Virus record (IMG/VR): IMGVR_UViG_3300047317_001031
Coordinates: 64,001 to 128,000 of that record
DNA: 64,000 nt
Source: a virus
Reading direction: 5' to 3' (one strand)
Positions 51,621 through 59,839 of the stretch are shown in pieces (positions within the stretch are counted from its first letter, which is position 1; each line of letters starts with the position of its first letter). The position numbers were made by a program, and so were the translations under genes. The notes below the pieces were generated by a model, which was given only the letters and a program-made list of their open reading frames with translations, was not told where the DNA came from and ran no database searches.

Positions 51621-51947
51621 ATGGAACCGAAAGAAAAGAAAACCGGCATAACGGTGCGGGAAGCGGGAAGACTCGGCGGACAAAAAGTCCTAAAAGAGCG
51701 TGGTCGGGATTTCTATAAGGAAATCGGGCAGAAGGGCGGACAAGCGACGAGGAATGCATATGGGATAGATTTTTATAAGGATATCGGACGGCGCGGAGGA
51801 ACGAAGGGCGGAGAAAAAACGCGTGATACGTACGGTCATACCTTTTATAAGGAAATCGGCGAAAAGGGCGGACAAGTAGTTCGTGATCTGATTAGGAAAG
51901 GGAAAGAAGCAAAACTCAAGGAGCAGGAAAACCAACATGATGAATAA
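51621..51947 (+). CDS. KGG-repeat protein (stress-protein-like)
   Basis: 108 residues. Three repeats of about 22-24 residues with FYK(E/D)IGxxGG and GGQ.xR, as in KGG/GsiB-type stress proteins. Basic and highly hydrophilic, likely unstructured. No ribosome site; GTTGAC lies just before the ATG. Function in a phage is unknown; an upstream in-frame ATG at 51516 is possible. Confidence 0.6.
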   Translation: MEPKEKKTGITVREAGRLGGQKVLKERGRDFYKEIGQKGGQATRNAYGIDFYKDIGRRGGTKGGEKTRDTYGHTFYKEIGEKGGQVVRDLIRKGKEAKLKEQENQHDE

Positions 51948-52128
51948 TCTCGCATGGATCGTCCTATTCTTCGCGGCGCTCTCCGTCTTTATAGGAACGA
52001 TCGGATTTATTTTCGGGCACGGATTAGTGAATTTTCTCGCATGCGTCGCTTGTTCAATAGTCTTATTATGGGCTCTTCGCGAGGTTTCTCGGACACGAAC
52101 TTTCGGAGATATCGATAGAGGCGATTGA
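51937..52128 (+). CDS. small two-helix membrane protein
   Basis: 63 residues with two hydrophobic stretches (AWIVLFFAALSVFIGTIGFIFG and LVNFLACVACSIVLLWAL), a holin- or transporter-like shape. Starts ATGATG in overlap with the KGG gene. Function unknown. Confidence 0.55.
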   Translation: MMNNLAWIVLFFAALSVFIGTIGFIFGHGLVNFLACVACSIVLLWALREVSRTRTFGDIDRGD

Positions 52129-52141
52129 TCATGAGTCTCTT

Positions 52142-52246
52142 ATGGTAAAGCCCGTCCCATTATTTTTCGTTATCGTTTTAGGCATAACGATAGGGGTCGT
52201 CTTGGCGGTATGGATTTTTGGGATTCCGGTTCCGCGTCTCTTATAA
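52142..52246 (+). CDS. 34-residue membrane peptide
   Basis: ATG at 52142, stop at 52246; nearly the whole sequence is hydrophobic (LFFVIVLGITIGVVLAVWIF). Follows the two-helix protein closely. Small phage membrane peptides can act in lysis or exclusion; this is unknown here. Confidence 0.4.
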   Translation: MVKPVPLFFVIVLGITIGVVLAVWIFGIPVPRLL

Positions 52247-52274
52247 AAAAGCAAAAGAAGCGCCGGAGCGCTCC
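52244..52274 (-). terminator. minus-strand intrinsic terminator
   Basis: Reading minus: GGAGCGC, TCCG, GCGCTTC, then TTTTGCTTTTTT. Placed just after the minus gene 52301-52507. Confidence 0.75.
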
Positions 52275-52300
52275 TCCCCTTCAGTTCGGGCTTAATATCA

Positions 52301-52507
52301 TCATGTAAAACACAATTCTCTCTCAGAATTGAAGCACACAACTTCCGCATCGACGCGCGGGCCTATACGAGTCGCGATTCCATTGCAAATACGCATCTCT
52401 CCGGAGAACGAATCAAACCATGCGAGAGCGGGGCATTGAAGTTCGGAGGCGTTTGTCATCGCACGGAAAACGTGACCGCGAGAGCAGCTAAATTCAAAGG
52501 TGTCCAT
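52301..52507 (-). CDS. hypothetical small protein
   Basis: 68 residues with CSRGHVF and several Cys (LQCPALAWF, RICNG, VVCFN). A possible beta-rich zinc-binding module. Followed by its own terminator. Confidence 0.5.
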   Translation of the reverse strand: MDTFEFSCSRGHVFRAMTNASELQCPALAWFDSFSGEMRICNGIATRIGPRVDAEVVCFNSERELCFT

Positions 52508-52585
52508 GATGTTATCCTATTGCTTCCATGTTAAGGTTAAAGAAAGAACGTCTAGTATACCATAAGAAAGCAAGAAAAACGCAAA

Positions 52586-52616
52586 AGCCCCTTGCCTACT
52601 GTGGATAAGGAGGGGC
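52586..52616. promoter_or_regulatory. stem-loop carrying a DnaA-box in its loop
   Basis: GCCCCT/AGGGGC stem encloses TGTGGATAA (52600-52608), the complement of the DnaA consensus TTATCCACA. On the minus strand the stem is followed by TTTTGCGTTTTT. It lies about 530 bases before the replication genes. Either a terminator or an origin element. Confidence 0.5.
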
Positions 52617-52749
52617 CTTAACGCACGACGACTACTATCGCTTCGTATTGAGAAAAACCATGACTCAATACTCTCGCATGCTAGCGCGTATTCTTTTAAG
52701 AAGTCAAGGGAAAGAGGTTCTCGTTCAATAGGACGGCGAACCAGCGGGC

Positions 52750-53034
52750 ATGGTCGTTTTTACGCGCGTCATGTGGGCTATGACTTTCATTATTGTAATA
52801 ATAGGGGTTACTTCTAGCATCAGGATGCACCAATTACGAGCGGAAGATGTGAAAGAAAAGGCATGGGAAAAAACCGTTGTTGGTCGCTGTCCGCATACGC
52901 CGATCGTCGCTCGCTCATGTTTCAACCCTGACGGAAGCATCGAAGTGATATGGCCGCATCAAAGCGCGGAAATCATGATCCCGGTGCCTATGATGCCGAT
53001 TCCGGCAACAATCTCGCCGTCACAGAGAACCTAA
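52750..53034 (+). CDS. membrane-anchored hypothetical protein
   Basis: 94 residues. N-terminal membrane helix (VMWAMTFIIVIIGVTSS), then a small exported-looking domain with two Cys (RCPHTP, SCFNPDG) and a Pro/Met-rich tail. Function unknown. Confidence 0.5.
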   Translation: MVVFTRVMWAMTFIIVIIGVTSSIRMHQLRAEDVKEKAWEKTVVGRCPHTPIVARSCFNPDGSIEVIWPHQSAEIMIPVPMMPIPATISPSQRT

Positions 53035-53140
53035 AAACGCCATGCGAAAGATAATATAACCTCTCCCACGAAGTAATCAATTCCGATCTGCGGCAACGCG
53101 GTACGGTTAATAAGTAGACCAAGCATATTATGGTGTAGAA

Positions 53141-53761
53141 TTGAAGGAGAGCACGCTCGCGTTCCCTTTTTATGCCGCCGATTGGTTAGGCGACGAGCAG
53201 ATCATGGCGATGTCTTCCGCCGAACGCGGGGTGTATATCACCTTGCTTGCTTTCGTATGTCGTGACGGTAATCTCCCGAATGATTCTAACGTGTTAGCTC
53301 GCCTGGTTGGAGAGCCGCACGACATATTCAAAAAAGTATGGTTAAAAATTCTTCCGTTCTTCGTTGAGCAAGAAGACGGACGCCTAGTAAGTTCATTTTT
53401 AGAAAAAGGACGAAAGAGGGCGGCGGTTTCTTGCGTGCTTCCCTTGTTGCCGGCAGACGTGAACTTCGGAGATATCGAACCGGACGTCGCCTGCTATGTT
53501 GCGAATGCTGCGGCGGGAAATAAAAGCGGCAAAATATTCCCCGGTCGCATCCTCTCGCTTCGGCGTGATTTGTTTCGGGTGCTTGAAGAAGTGCAAGACC
53601 GCGACGCGTTCGCTTATGGATTACGTGCGGCCAATAGCAGAAACGCCGTCAATCCGAATTACGTAAAAGCCGCCGCTCTTACCAAAAAAAACAATTCGCA
53701 GCCGTCGTTACTCCGTATCCCTTCTCTCCAATATCGCCAAGGATCGGTCCCCCCCCAATGA
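53141..53761 (+). CDS. DUF1376-type replication protein
   Basis: 206 residues from TTG; no clear ribosome site. N-terminal LAFPFYAADWLGDEQIMAMSSAERGVYITLLAFVCRDGNLPNDSNVLARLVGE is the DUF1376/phage-replisome-organiser pattern; the C-terminus is basic. ATGA overlap with the helicase gene, so it likely loads or assists the helicase at the origin. Confidence 0.78.
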   Translation: MKESTLAFPFYAADWLGDEQIMAMSSAERGVYITLLAFVCRDGNLPNDSNVLARLVGEPHDIFKKVWLKILPFFVEQEDGRLVSSFLEKGRKRAAVSCVLPLLPADVNFGDIEPDVACYVANAAAGNKSGKIFPGRILSLRRDLFRVLEEVQDRDAFAYGLRAANSRNAVNPNYVKAAALTKKNNSQPSLLRIPSLQYRQGSVPPQ

Positions 53762-55167
53762 GTTCAGATATCTCCCAACTGGTTCCCCCGCATAATATAG
53801 AGGCGGAAATGACCGTTCTAGGCTCTATCCTCACGGATCAAGCCCTGATCCATGAAATCATCGGGGTGATCCAGCCGGAAGATTTCTATAGCGCCATGCA
53901 CGAGAGAATTTTCTCCTCGATGCTCATACTCGCGAATAGTTTGTCTCCGATTGACGCAATCACCCTTGCGGAAAAAGCACATCATCTTAAACCGGAAGAG
54001 CAAGCGAACGAGTTTGCCTATTATGCAAAACTGCTTGATATCGTTCCGAGCGCCGATAACATACGTCATTATGCGGCTATCGTAAAAGAGAAGTCTGCGT
54101 TACGGGCGATTCTCCGGGCCGCATCGGGGATGACTCGGCTTGCCTATCTCGGAGAAGACAATGTAGAACGCACGTTCTCCGAGGCAGAAGCGCTATGGAA
54201 GAAAGCATGTGATCAAAAATGCAGGGTACGAGGCGCGCTCAATCTCGCAGAGGCCATTAAGGAGAATTACTACCGTGTCACGGATCTTGCGTACGGGCAA
54301 GCCGTTAGCGCCGTACAGAAGACCCCCTGGAGAGCCGTCAACGAGTACTTAGGGGGGTTCTGCCCAGGAAACCTCATCGTATGGGCGGGAGCCCCCAAGG
54401 CGGGCAAGAGCGGCGCCGTTCTTACGCTGGCGGATTATGTCGCGGCAACGTACGGCACGGTCATGTATTGCAGCATGGAACTTACCCTCGCCGAAATGGT
54501 CATGCGGTACGTAGCGCTCTATAGCGGCGTATCCGTGAAACGGCAGCTTGAGGGGAATTTGAGCGAAAAAGAACTCATGGATATGTCCGACGTCCAAGGG
54601 CAAGTCGCAGAACGTTCTATGAGCTTCTACGGGCGAGAATCATGCAAGAGCCTCCCGCTTATCCGATCAGAACTACGGGATCTCAAACGCAAGGAGCATG
54701 TCGTCGCGATGGTTATCGACGGCGTGAACTTTCTAAGCGAAGTGGATGCTTCCAGTTCAAGCGACCGATCAAGCAAGAATGATCGCATGGATCGGGTATA
54801 TCGGGACATCCTAAGCCTTGGTAGCGAGAATCAGGTTGTAAGTCATGTCGTCACGCACATCAATCGCGAGGGACAAAAAAACGGGCACCCCAAAATGTCC
54901 GATATCCGAGACGGCGGAAACCCCGAGGGACATGCCCATGCGGTGATTATGCCGTATCGGGAAAACGCCTTGTCCAATGTCGAGGCCGATCGTGAAGAAG
55001 GTCAATTCGTTATCGCCGCTACGCGTACGGGATCTGCCGGGGTTCTTGATATGAGTTTCAAACTCGGCCGCGGATTATGGCTTGGGAGAGATGATAAACG
55101 TCCCTGGTTCGAAATAAAATCAACGAATAATGCACATAACGGATTGAAAGAAGCATCCGGGTTTTAG
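53758..55167 (+). CDS. replicative DNA helicase, DnaB-like
   Basis: 469 residues. N-domain VPPHNIEAEMTVLGSILTDQALIHEIIGVIQPEDFYSAMHERIF is the DnaB N-term; Walker A GAPKAGKS at 211-218; VMYCSMELTLAEMVMRY and VAMVIDGVNFLSE (Walker-B-like D) match DnaB motifs. Ring helicase unwinding the fork. The P-loop is GAPKAGKS, a tolerated variant of GxxxxGK(S/T). Confidence 0.9.
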   Translation: MSSDISQLVPPHNIEAEMTVLGSILTDQALIHEIIGVIQPEDFYSAMHERIFSSMLILANSLSPIDAITLAEKAHHLKPEEQANEFAYYAKLLDIVPSADNIRHYAAIVKEKSALRAILRAASGMTRLAYLGEDNVERTFSEAEALWKKACDQKCRVRGALNLAEAIKENYYRVTDLAYGQAVSAVQKTPWRAVNEYLGGFCPGNLIVWAGAPKAGKSGAVLTLADYVAATYGTVMYCSMELTLAEMVMRYVALYSGVSVKRQLEGNLSEKELMDMSDVQGQVAERSMSFYGRESCKSLPLIRSELRDLKRKEHVVAMVIDGVNFLSEVDASSSSDRSSKNDRMDRVYRDILSLGSENQVVSHVVTHINREGQKNGHPKMSDIRDGGNPEGHAHAVIMPYRENALSNVEADREEGQFVIAATRTGSAGVLDMSFKLGRGLWLGRDDKRPWFEIKSTNNAHNGLKEASGF

Positions 55168-55279
55168 CCTCCATATCCCCTTGACGGGGACGCTCATTGC
55201 GTGGGATTATTCTCATGAAACGATGATTTTGTGGTATTTTATTACTGGTTTGAATGTAGTATCTAATGCAGGAGGCATT

Positions 55280-55816
55280 ATGGGAAGACCTATTGTCGAT
55301 ATGGTTGGACGTAAGTATGGGAGGCTAACGGTGGAGTCTCGCGCTCCCATAAAGAGGCAACGATTTGACCAGGCAACCTGGAATTGTATCTGTGAATGCG
55401 GAAACAAAATCGTCTTGCCGGGGAGCTTTCTTCGGGGAGGTTCATATAAAAGCTGTGGTTGTTTCCGACGCGATAGGATGGGGCAAGTTTTCAGGAAGCA
55501 TGGCAAGTCAAAAACCCCGCAGTATTGCGCTTTCTATGATGCTCGCAAGAGATCCATAGAATATAGTCTCCCATTTGATATTGAGCCGGAAGATATCATT
55601 ATACCTGAAACGTGTCCGGTTCTTGGTGTCAAACTTGTAAGCGGTGGCCCGCGAGACAATGCTCCATCACTAGATCGTGTTATCCCTGAACTTGGGTATA
55701 CGCGCGGGAATATACGGGTCATATCATTTCGCGCAAATCGCATAAAATCGGATGCGAGAATCATTGATCTTGAGGCAGTTATAAAGTATATTCGTGAGGC
55801 AACTTGCGATATCTAA
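55280..55816 (+). CDS. HNH-type homing endonuclease
   Basis: 178 residues; start chosen at ATG 55280 behind AGGAGG. N-terminal module GRKYGRLTVESRA...WNCICECGNKIVLPGSFLRGGSYKSCGC is the recurrent DNA-binding domain of phage endonucleases; C-terminal CPVLGVKL...APSLDRVIPELGYTRGNIRVISFRANRIKS fits an EndoVII/HNH-like nuclease (D-R-x-x-P...GN...N..K). Lies between helicase and methyltransferase and overlaps the latter by 13 bases. Confidence 0.85.
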   Translation: MGRPIVDMVGRKYGRLTVESRAPIKRQRFDQATWNCICECGNKIVLPGSFLRGGSYKSCGCFRRDRMGQVFRKHGKSKTPQYCAFYDARKRSIEYSLPFDIEPEDIIIPETCPVLGVKLVSGGPRDNAPSLDRVIPELGYTRGNIRVISFRANRIKSDARIIDLEAVIKYIREATCDI

Positions 55817-58263
55817 GTGTATGCTCTGGAATCGAAAGCGCGAGCGTAGCTTTTGAACCTTTAGGTTGGGTCCCCGTAGCATTCGCAGAGATCGATCCGT
55901 TTGCATGCGCTGTTCTCAAACACCGTTTTCCGCATGTACCGAATCTCGGCGATTTTACAAAGATAGGATTAGATGATGTCGGAGCAGTTGACCTTATTGT
56001 CGGAGGAACGCCTTGTTTCGGAGCAGGAACCCTGATACTCACGAAACAGGGATTCCATCCTATTGAGGAAGTCAAAATCGGCGATATGGTTTTAACTCAC
56101 AAGGGCCGATATCGCCCCGTTACAGCAGTTGGATCGAAAATTGCACCAACAGTCAAGCTATGCGCTCAAGGAACAAGCGGAACAATAACGACAAAGGAAC
56201 ATCGGTTTCTCGTTGCGGATGTTCAACGTTGGGCTACTCATGAAAACGGGAAAAGTATTCGAAAACTTGAACGACACAAAGAAGAGTGGAGAGAGATCAG
56301 CAAGAGCATAGGATCGTACGTCGCTTCTCCGCAGGAATTTCCGTCGCTGATCATTCCGCCGATTTCGCTTAAAGGACGTGAGTTTCCATTTGAGATAAAA
56401 AACAAGCAAGACTTCTTTTGGATCATCGGGGCTTGGGTTGGAAATGGATGGGTTCAGATAGACCGGCGACGCGGACGAGCCGTTATATCTGCACGCAAAG
56501 GGAAGAAGGCTCAGGAAATGGCAGAGCACCTTTCCGCAGGGATCTATAATTTCTGCGAGGTCAGTGAATCCACGTCGCAGAAATTTCACATTGCGTCACG
56601 CCCATTGGCTCGATGGCTTTCACAAGAGTTTGGATCAGGCGCCGTTAATAAACAAATTCCGTCGTGGCTTTTGGGCTCCGAAAAAGAATTACGTGGGGCG
56701 TTTATGGAGGGTTATCTTGCGACGGACGGATGTATTCCGTTGGGAAAGCCCTATATGTCGTTCACAACGGTCTCACGGAAATTGGCTTTCGGGATTCGCA
56801 TGCTTGCACAGTCGCTTGGTTTTTCCGTAAGTGTTCATCTGCATATTCCTCCGACTACATGCATCATCGAGGGACGAACCGTTAATCAGCGACCTCTCTA
56901 CACGATTCGCGTCCCTAAAGATGCACGATCATCGTGGGCGCGGGACAGTTATCGTTTTGGGTTGGTTCGGAAAGTTGAAGAAACCGGATCATTGGATCGT
57001 GTATATGACATCACCGTGGAAGAGGATCATTCGTATGTCGCAGATGGATTTTGCGTTCACAACTGCCAAGACTTCTCCGTTGCGGGACTCCGAGCGGGGA
57101 TGGATGGAAAGCGTGGTCAACTCACGATCGAATTCATTCATCTTCTTGAGCGAATTCGGCCCCGCTGGGTGGTTTGGGAAAACGTCCCCGGCGTCTTGTC
57201 AAGTGACGACGGACGGGCGTTTGGAACCTTTCTCGGAGCGTTGGGGAAACTCGGGTATGGGTTCGCTTACCGGATTCTTAACGCTGAATACTTCGGTGTT
57301 CCACAACGACGCAACCGCGTCTTCGTTGTCGGATATCTTGGAGACTGGCGACCTCCCGCAGCGGTATTATTTAACAAAGATAGCTTGTGCCGGAATCCTC
57401 CGCCGAGCAGAAAAACGGGGGAGATCGCTGCCCCCCTCCTTGCGAGCGGCGTTGGAGCAGGCGGCGGGGCTTCCGACAACTCCGCAATAGCGAATCACCT
57501 CGTAGCGAATGCCTTGACGGGGAATGCCTACGCAGATCGCGCCGGAGAAGAAACGAATCTCATCGCGCATACGCTTCGAGGCGAAGGCTTTGATGCATCA
57601 GAAGATGGGACGGGGCGCGGAATTCCGCTCGTCGCCGCATTTTTAGGAGGCCAATCTTCACAAGCAAGAAGCCTCGCCTATAGCGAATCGGTTTTCCCTA
57701 CGCTTAAGGCCGCTTCAAGCGGAACGAATCAAGTCCCGAGTATAGTTGCGGTCGTAAATGGAAATAGCACGCCCGAAGTTTCCATGGATATCGCTATGCC
57801 CTTACGAGCGAACGACGGAAGCGGGAATCGACAAGCGATTTTAGCGTTTGATACGACGCAGATTACCTCGCCTCAAAGCAGAAGCCATCCGAAGCCGGGA
57901 GATCCATGTCATCCGCTAGCAGCGGCAGCGCACGCCCCCGCAATCGCTTTTCAGCCAAAAGCATCCGTCACGCAAAGTATGAGCATCGGCGAAACGTGCC
58001 CGACGATCGGAACGACGAAAGAACCGGGAGTTTATACTCGCATGGCGATACGGAGATTAACTCCTACTGAGTGCGAAAGACTACAGAATTTTCCTGATAA
58101 TTTTACGTTAGTCCCTTATCGCAGGAAACTCGCAAAAGATGGCCCACGATATAGGGCGATCGGGAATAGCATGTGTACTTCCGTTATGTCTTGGATCGGA
58201 AAACGTATTCAACTGGTAGAGGAAATACGAAATGCGAAAGAAAGTTGCTCCACAGAATGTTAA
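55804..58263 (+). CDS. DNA (cytosine-5) methyltransferase precursor with intein
   Basis: 819-residue precursor from TTG; 469 after removal of the 350-residue intein. Motif I YLSVCSGIESASVAFEPLGW, motif II AFAEIDPFAC, GGTP|CQDFS split by the intein, ENVPG (motif VI), VPQRRNRVF (VIII), TECERLQNFPDNF and RAIGNSM (IX/X). A long target-recognition region sits between VIII and IX. Methylates cytosine to protect phage DNA from host restriction, or self-marks it. Confidence 0.92.
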   Translation: MRYLSVCSGIESASVAFEPLGWVPVAFAEIDPFACAVLKHRFPHVPNLGDFTKIGLDDVGAVDLIVGGTPCFGAGTLILTKQGFHPIEEVKIGDMVLTHKGRYRPVTAVGSKIAPTVKLCAQGTSGTITTKEHRFLVADVQRWATHENGKSIRKLERHKEEWREISKSIGSYVASPQEFPSLIIPPISLKGREFPFEIKNKQDFFWIIGAWVGNGWVQIDRRRGRAVISARKGKKAQEMAEHLSAGIYNFCEVSESTSQKFHIASRPLARWLSQEFGSGAVNKQIPSWLLGSEKELRGAFMEGYLATDGCIPLGKPYMSFTTVSRKLAFGIRMLAQSLGFSVSVHLHIPPTTCIIEGRTVNQRPLYTIRVPKDARSSWARDSYRFGLVRKVEETGSLDRVYDITVEEDHSYVADGFCVHNCQDFSVAGLRAGMDGKRGQLTIEFIHLLERIRPRWVVWENVPGVLSSDDGRAFGTFLGALGKLGYGFAYRILNAEYFGVPQRRNRVFVVGYLGDWRPPAAVLFNKDSLCRNPPPSRKTGEIAAPLLASGVGAGGGASDNSAIANHLVANALTGNAYADRAGEETNLIAHTLRGEGFDASEDGTGRGIPLVAAFLGGQSSQARSLAYSESVFPTLKAASSGTNQVPSIVAVVNGNSTPEVSMDIAMPLRANDGSGNRQAILAFDTTQITSPQSRSHPKPGDPCHPLAAAAHAPAIAFQPKASVTQSMSIGETCPTIGTTKEPGVYTRMAIRRLTPTECERLQNFPDNFTLVPYRRKLAKDGPRYRAIGNSMCTSVMSWIGKRIQLVEEIRNAKESCSTEC
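56014..57063 (+). other. intein with degenerate LAGLIDADG nuclease in the methyltransferase
   Basis: 350 residues, from Cys71 (CFGAGT) to VHN before Cys421 (CQDFS). Block B TITTKEHRFLV, block F VYDITVEEDHSYVADG. Two LAGLIDADG-like helices: FFWIIGAWVGNGWV (about residues 204-217; catalytic Asp replaced by Asn) and AFMEGYLATDGCI (about 299-311; Asp kept). Cys+1 is also the enzyme's catalytic Cys, so only spliced protein is active. Confidence 0.9.
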
Positions 58264-58460
58264 TCCTTGAGCTCGTAAAGACATCCGATCAGGCATTCGC
58301 TGCGGCGGCGTTTATCGGTGATTGGATTTTAGCACATGGAGAAGATGGGCTTGGTGATCGCGCTTATTTCCAATCAAAGATGCTTGTCTTTAATCCAGAC
58401 TCAAAACTTGTCGGGGTCGTCGTGAAGGTAGGGATGGATCAATGGAGACTTCTCCAATAA
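58257..58460 (+). CDS. hypothetical small protein
   Basis: 67 residues; ATG overlaps the methyltransferase stop (ATGTTAA). A helix (TSDQAFAAAAFIGDWILAHG) then beta strands. Function unknown. Confidence 0.55.
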   Translation: MLILELVKTSDQAFAAAAFIGDWILAHGEDGLGDRAYFQSKMLVFNPDSKLVGVVVKVGMDQWRLLQ

Positions 58461-58687
58461 AAATGAAGCGCGCGGAGAACCGGCATCAATGCGAACGAAG
58501 CAAGGGGCGATCGAAGCGCTTATGGGCTTTATGGAAATCTCGATCCATTGACGATATGGCGCCGAACCCTAAGCAAATTGGATTCTGGGCACGTACCCGC
58601 AAGCCGTGTTCTTGCTCCATGTGCGGGCATCAACGGAAATGGTTCGGGCCGAAGTTTTCCGAGATGCGGCATCTAGCGGAGGACTAA
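58442..58687 (+). CDS. small protein with CSCSMCG motif
   Basis: 81 residues (alternative ATG at 58463). Basic N-terminus and C-terminal RTRKPCSCSMCGHQRKWFGPKF, a Cys-Cys-Cys motif seen in several short phage and bacterial proteins, probably zinc-binding. Overlaps the preceding gene by 19 bases. Confidence 0.6.
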   Translation: METSPIKMKRAENRHQCERSKGRSKRLWALWKSRSIDDMAPNPKQIGFWARTRKPCSCSMCGHQRKWFGPKFSEMRHLAED

Positions 58688-58691
58688 GCAC

Positions 58692-59213
58692 CTGAGAAGT
58701 ACGGGACCATGCGATTTCTGCGGGACAAACCGAAACCTGCGCCCTTCCGATTGGAAGAAGGCCTCCCCCAAAATACATGCGCTTCGTCATCGCGACGGCG
58801 ACGATTGCTATTTATGTGATCTCCCGATACTTTTTGAAGTCCAGGAAAGGAATCCGTGCGCTCCTAGTGTTGAGCATGTCGTCCCGAAGTATCTCGGCGG
58901 GTGCTCTTGCCTATCGAATATAAAACTAGCGCATTATTTTTGCAATCATTGCAAGGGCGGAGGAACCGTAGAAGATTTTTTGCAAGGTAAAATTATCCAT
59001 GCGAGAAAATATATTCTTTGGGTTCTTGTGAATAGTACAAAGAAAACTGATCCGCGTCGCTCCGCATGGCTTATCGCTTCTAAAAGGAATGGAGAATCAA
59101 GAGGATCAAAGGCTTCTATTAAGAGAGAAGAACGCGCTAGGAGGATGTATGAAGGGCGAAATCTATCCGGGGCTATGGTCTTCGAAGTGGGATCATTGGA
59201 CGGGAAAAGTTAA
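58692..59213 (+). CDS. HNH endonuclease with no ATG/GTG/TTG near its N-terminus
   Basis: About 173 residues if a CTG at 58692 starts translation; GGAGGA lies nine bases before it. CDFCG near residue 7-11, then CYLCD, PSVEHVVPKYLGGCSCLSNIKLAHYFCNHCKGGGTVEDFL: the HNH zinc core (H-x-...-N...H..C..C). The first standard start in frame (TTG 58980) would cut off the core, so either CTG initiates, or a frameshift joins it to the previous ORF, or the gene is decayed. Coordinates uncertain. Confidence 0.55.
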   Translation: MRSTGPCDFCGTNRNLRPSDWKKASPKIHALRHRDGDDCYLCDLPILFEVQERNPCAPSVEHVVPKYLGGCSCLSNIKLAHYFCNHCKGGGTVEDFLQGKIIHARKYILWVLVNSTKKTDPRRSAWLIASKRNGESRGSKASIKREERARRMYEGRNLSGAMVFEVGSLDGKS

Positions 59214-59277
59214 GGGCTTCGGTAAGCGATACATCCGGCGTTGGCAGCGGCGGAATGCGAATCGGGATAAGCAATGA
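59149..59277 (+). CDS. hypothetical basic peptide
   Basis: 42 residues from ATG 59149 with AGGAGG four bases upstream; the frame starts earlier at 59089. W-rich and basic (WSSKWDHWTG, KRYIRRWQRR). Overlaps the HNH and the next gene. Low certainty. Confidence 0.4.
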   Translation: MKGEIYPGLWSSKWDHWTGKVKGFGKRYIRRWQRRNANRDKQ

Positions 59278-59585
59278 AGATCGCGATCAACACGCAATCC
59301 CCTGGAACCTTCGCACTATCCGATGAGGCCATGGATGAGATTCATAAACGCGGCCTTGATCTAGAACATGATGACTATTTCCTCTGCCGCGATGTTCGTA
59401 CTCATTCCATCGTTATTAAAGCGATAGAGTTGCTAGGGGATCAAGCGAATCGGAAGGATCTGTTCGGTGAACGCCCGATGTGCGAAATTAAGATCGTGGA
59501 AATTCCCGACGACGTAATCAACTGGTACATTATGGAAGACGATGCCGGCGTTGAGTCCATCCATGAAGGACGCATATGGAAATGA
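59274..59585 (+). CDS. conserved phage protein (KIVEIPDD family)
   Basis: 103 residues. MKIAINTQSPGTFALSDEAMDEI...KIVEIPDDVINWYIMEDDAGVESIHE fits a widespread phage small protein with an IVEIPDDV...DDG...E pattern. Function not known; ATGA overlap with the preceding gene. Confidence 0.7.
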   Translation: MKIAINTQSPGTFALSDEAMDEIHKRGLDLEHDDYFLCRDVRTHSIVIKAIELLGDQANRKDLFGERPMCEIKIVEIPDDVINWYIMEDDAGVESIHEGRIWK

Positions 59586-59839
59586 ATACGTACGATCCCA
59601 GGCATCTCCTGATAAAGGCATCCGAGCAATACGGGGAAGAATGGTGGAGCGATCCTGTTGATGCGGATGGGTCTTCCTTATGGGATAAGCGTCTTGCCCA
59701 TATGCGTCATCAGGCCTATATTGATCTATGGTCCCGATACCTTGAATTATATGTTCCCTATTTGAGGAAACTTCTGAAGAAGCATGGTCCGTTTCTCGCG
59801 TATCTTATGATGAGGGAAACTCAGCGTGCGAAAAAGTGA
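59576..59839 (+). CDS. hypothetical protein
   Basis: 87 residues behind AAGGA. Aromatic/basic helical protein (QYGEEWWSDPVDADGSSLWDKR, YIDLWSRYLELYVPYLRKLLKK). Overlaps the previous gene by 10 bases. Function unknown. Confidence 0.55.
   Translation: MEMNTYDPRHLLIKASEQYGEEWWSDPVDADGSSLWDKRLAHMRHQAYIDLWSRYLELYVPYLRKLLKKHGPFLAYLMMRETQRAKK

Noticed and set aside
52660-52731. 23-codon ORF near 52660
   Set aside because: Too short, no ribosome site, and lies over an inverted repeat (GTATTGAG/CTCAATAC).
55181-55279. N-terminal extension of the HNH gene from 55181
   Set aside because: ATG 55280 has a perfect AGGAGG and the family N-terminus GRKYGRLTV; the extension has neither.
56831-57490. 219-codon plus-strand ORF overlapping the methyltransferase intein
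   Set aside because: Different frame through the C-terminal intein and methyltransferase motifs; shadow.
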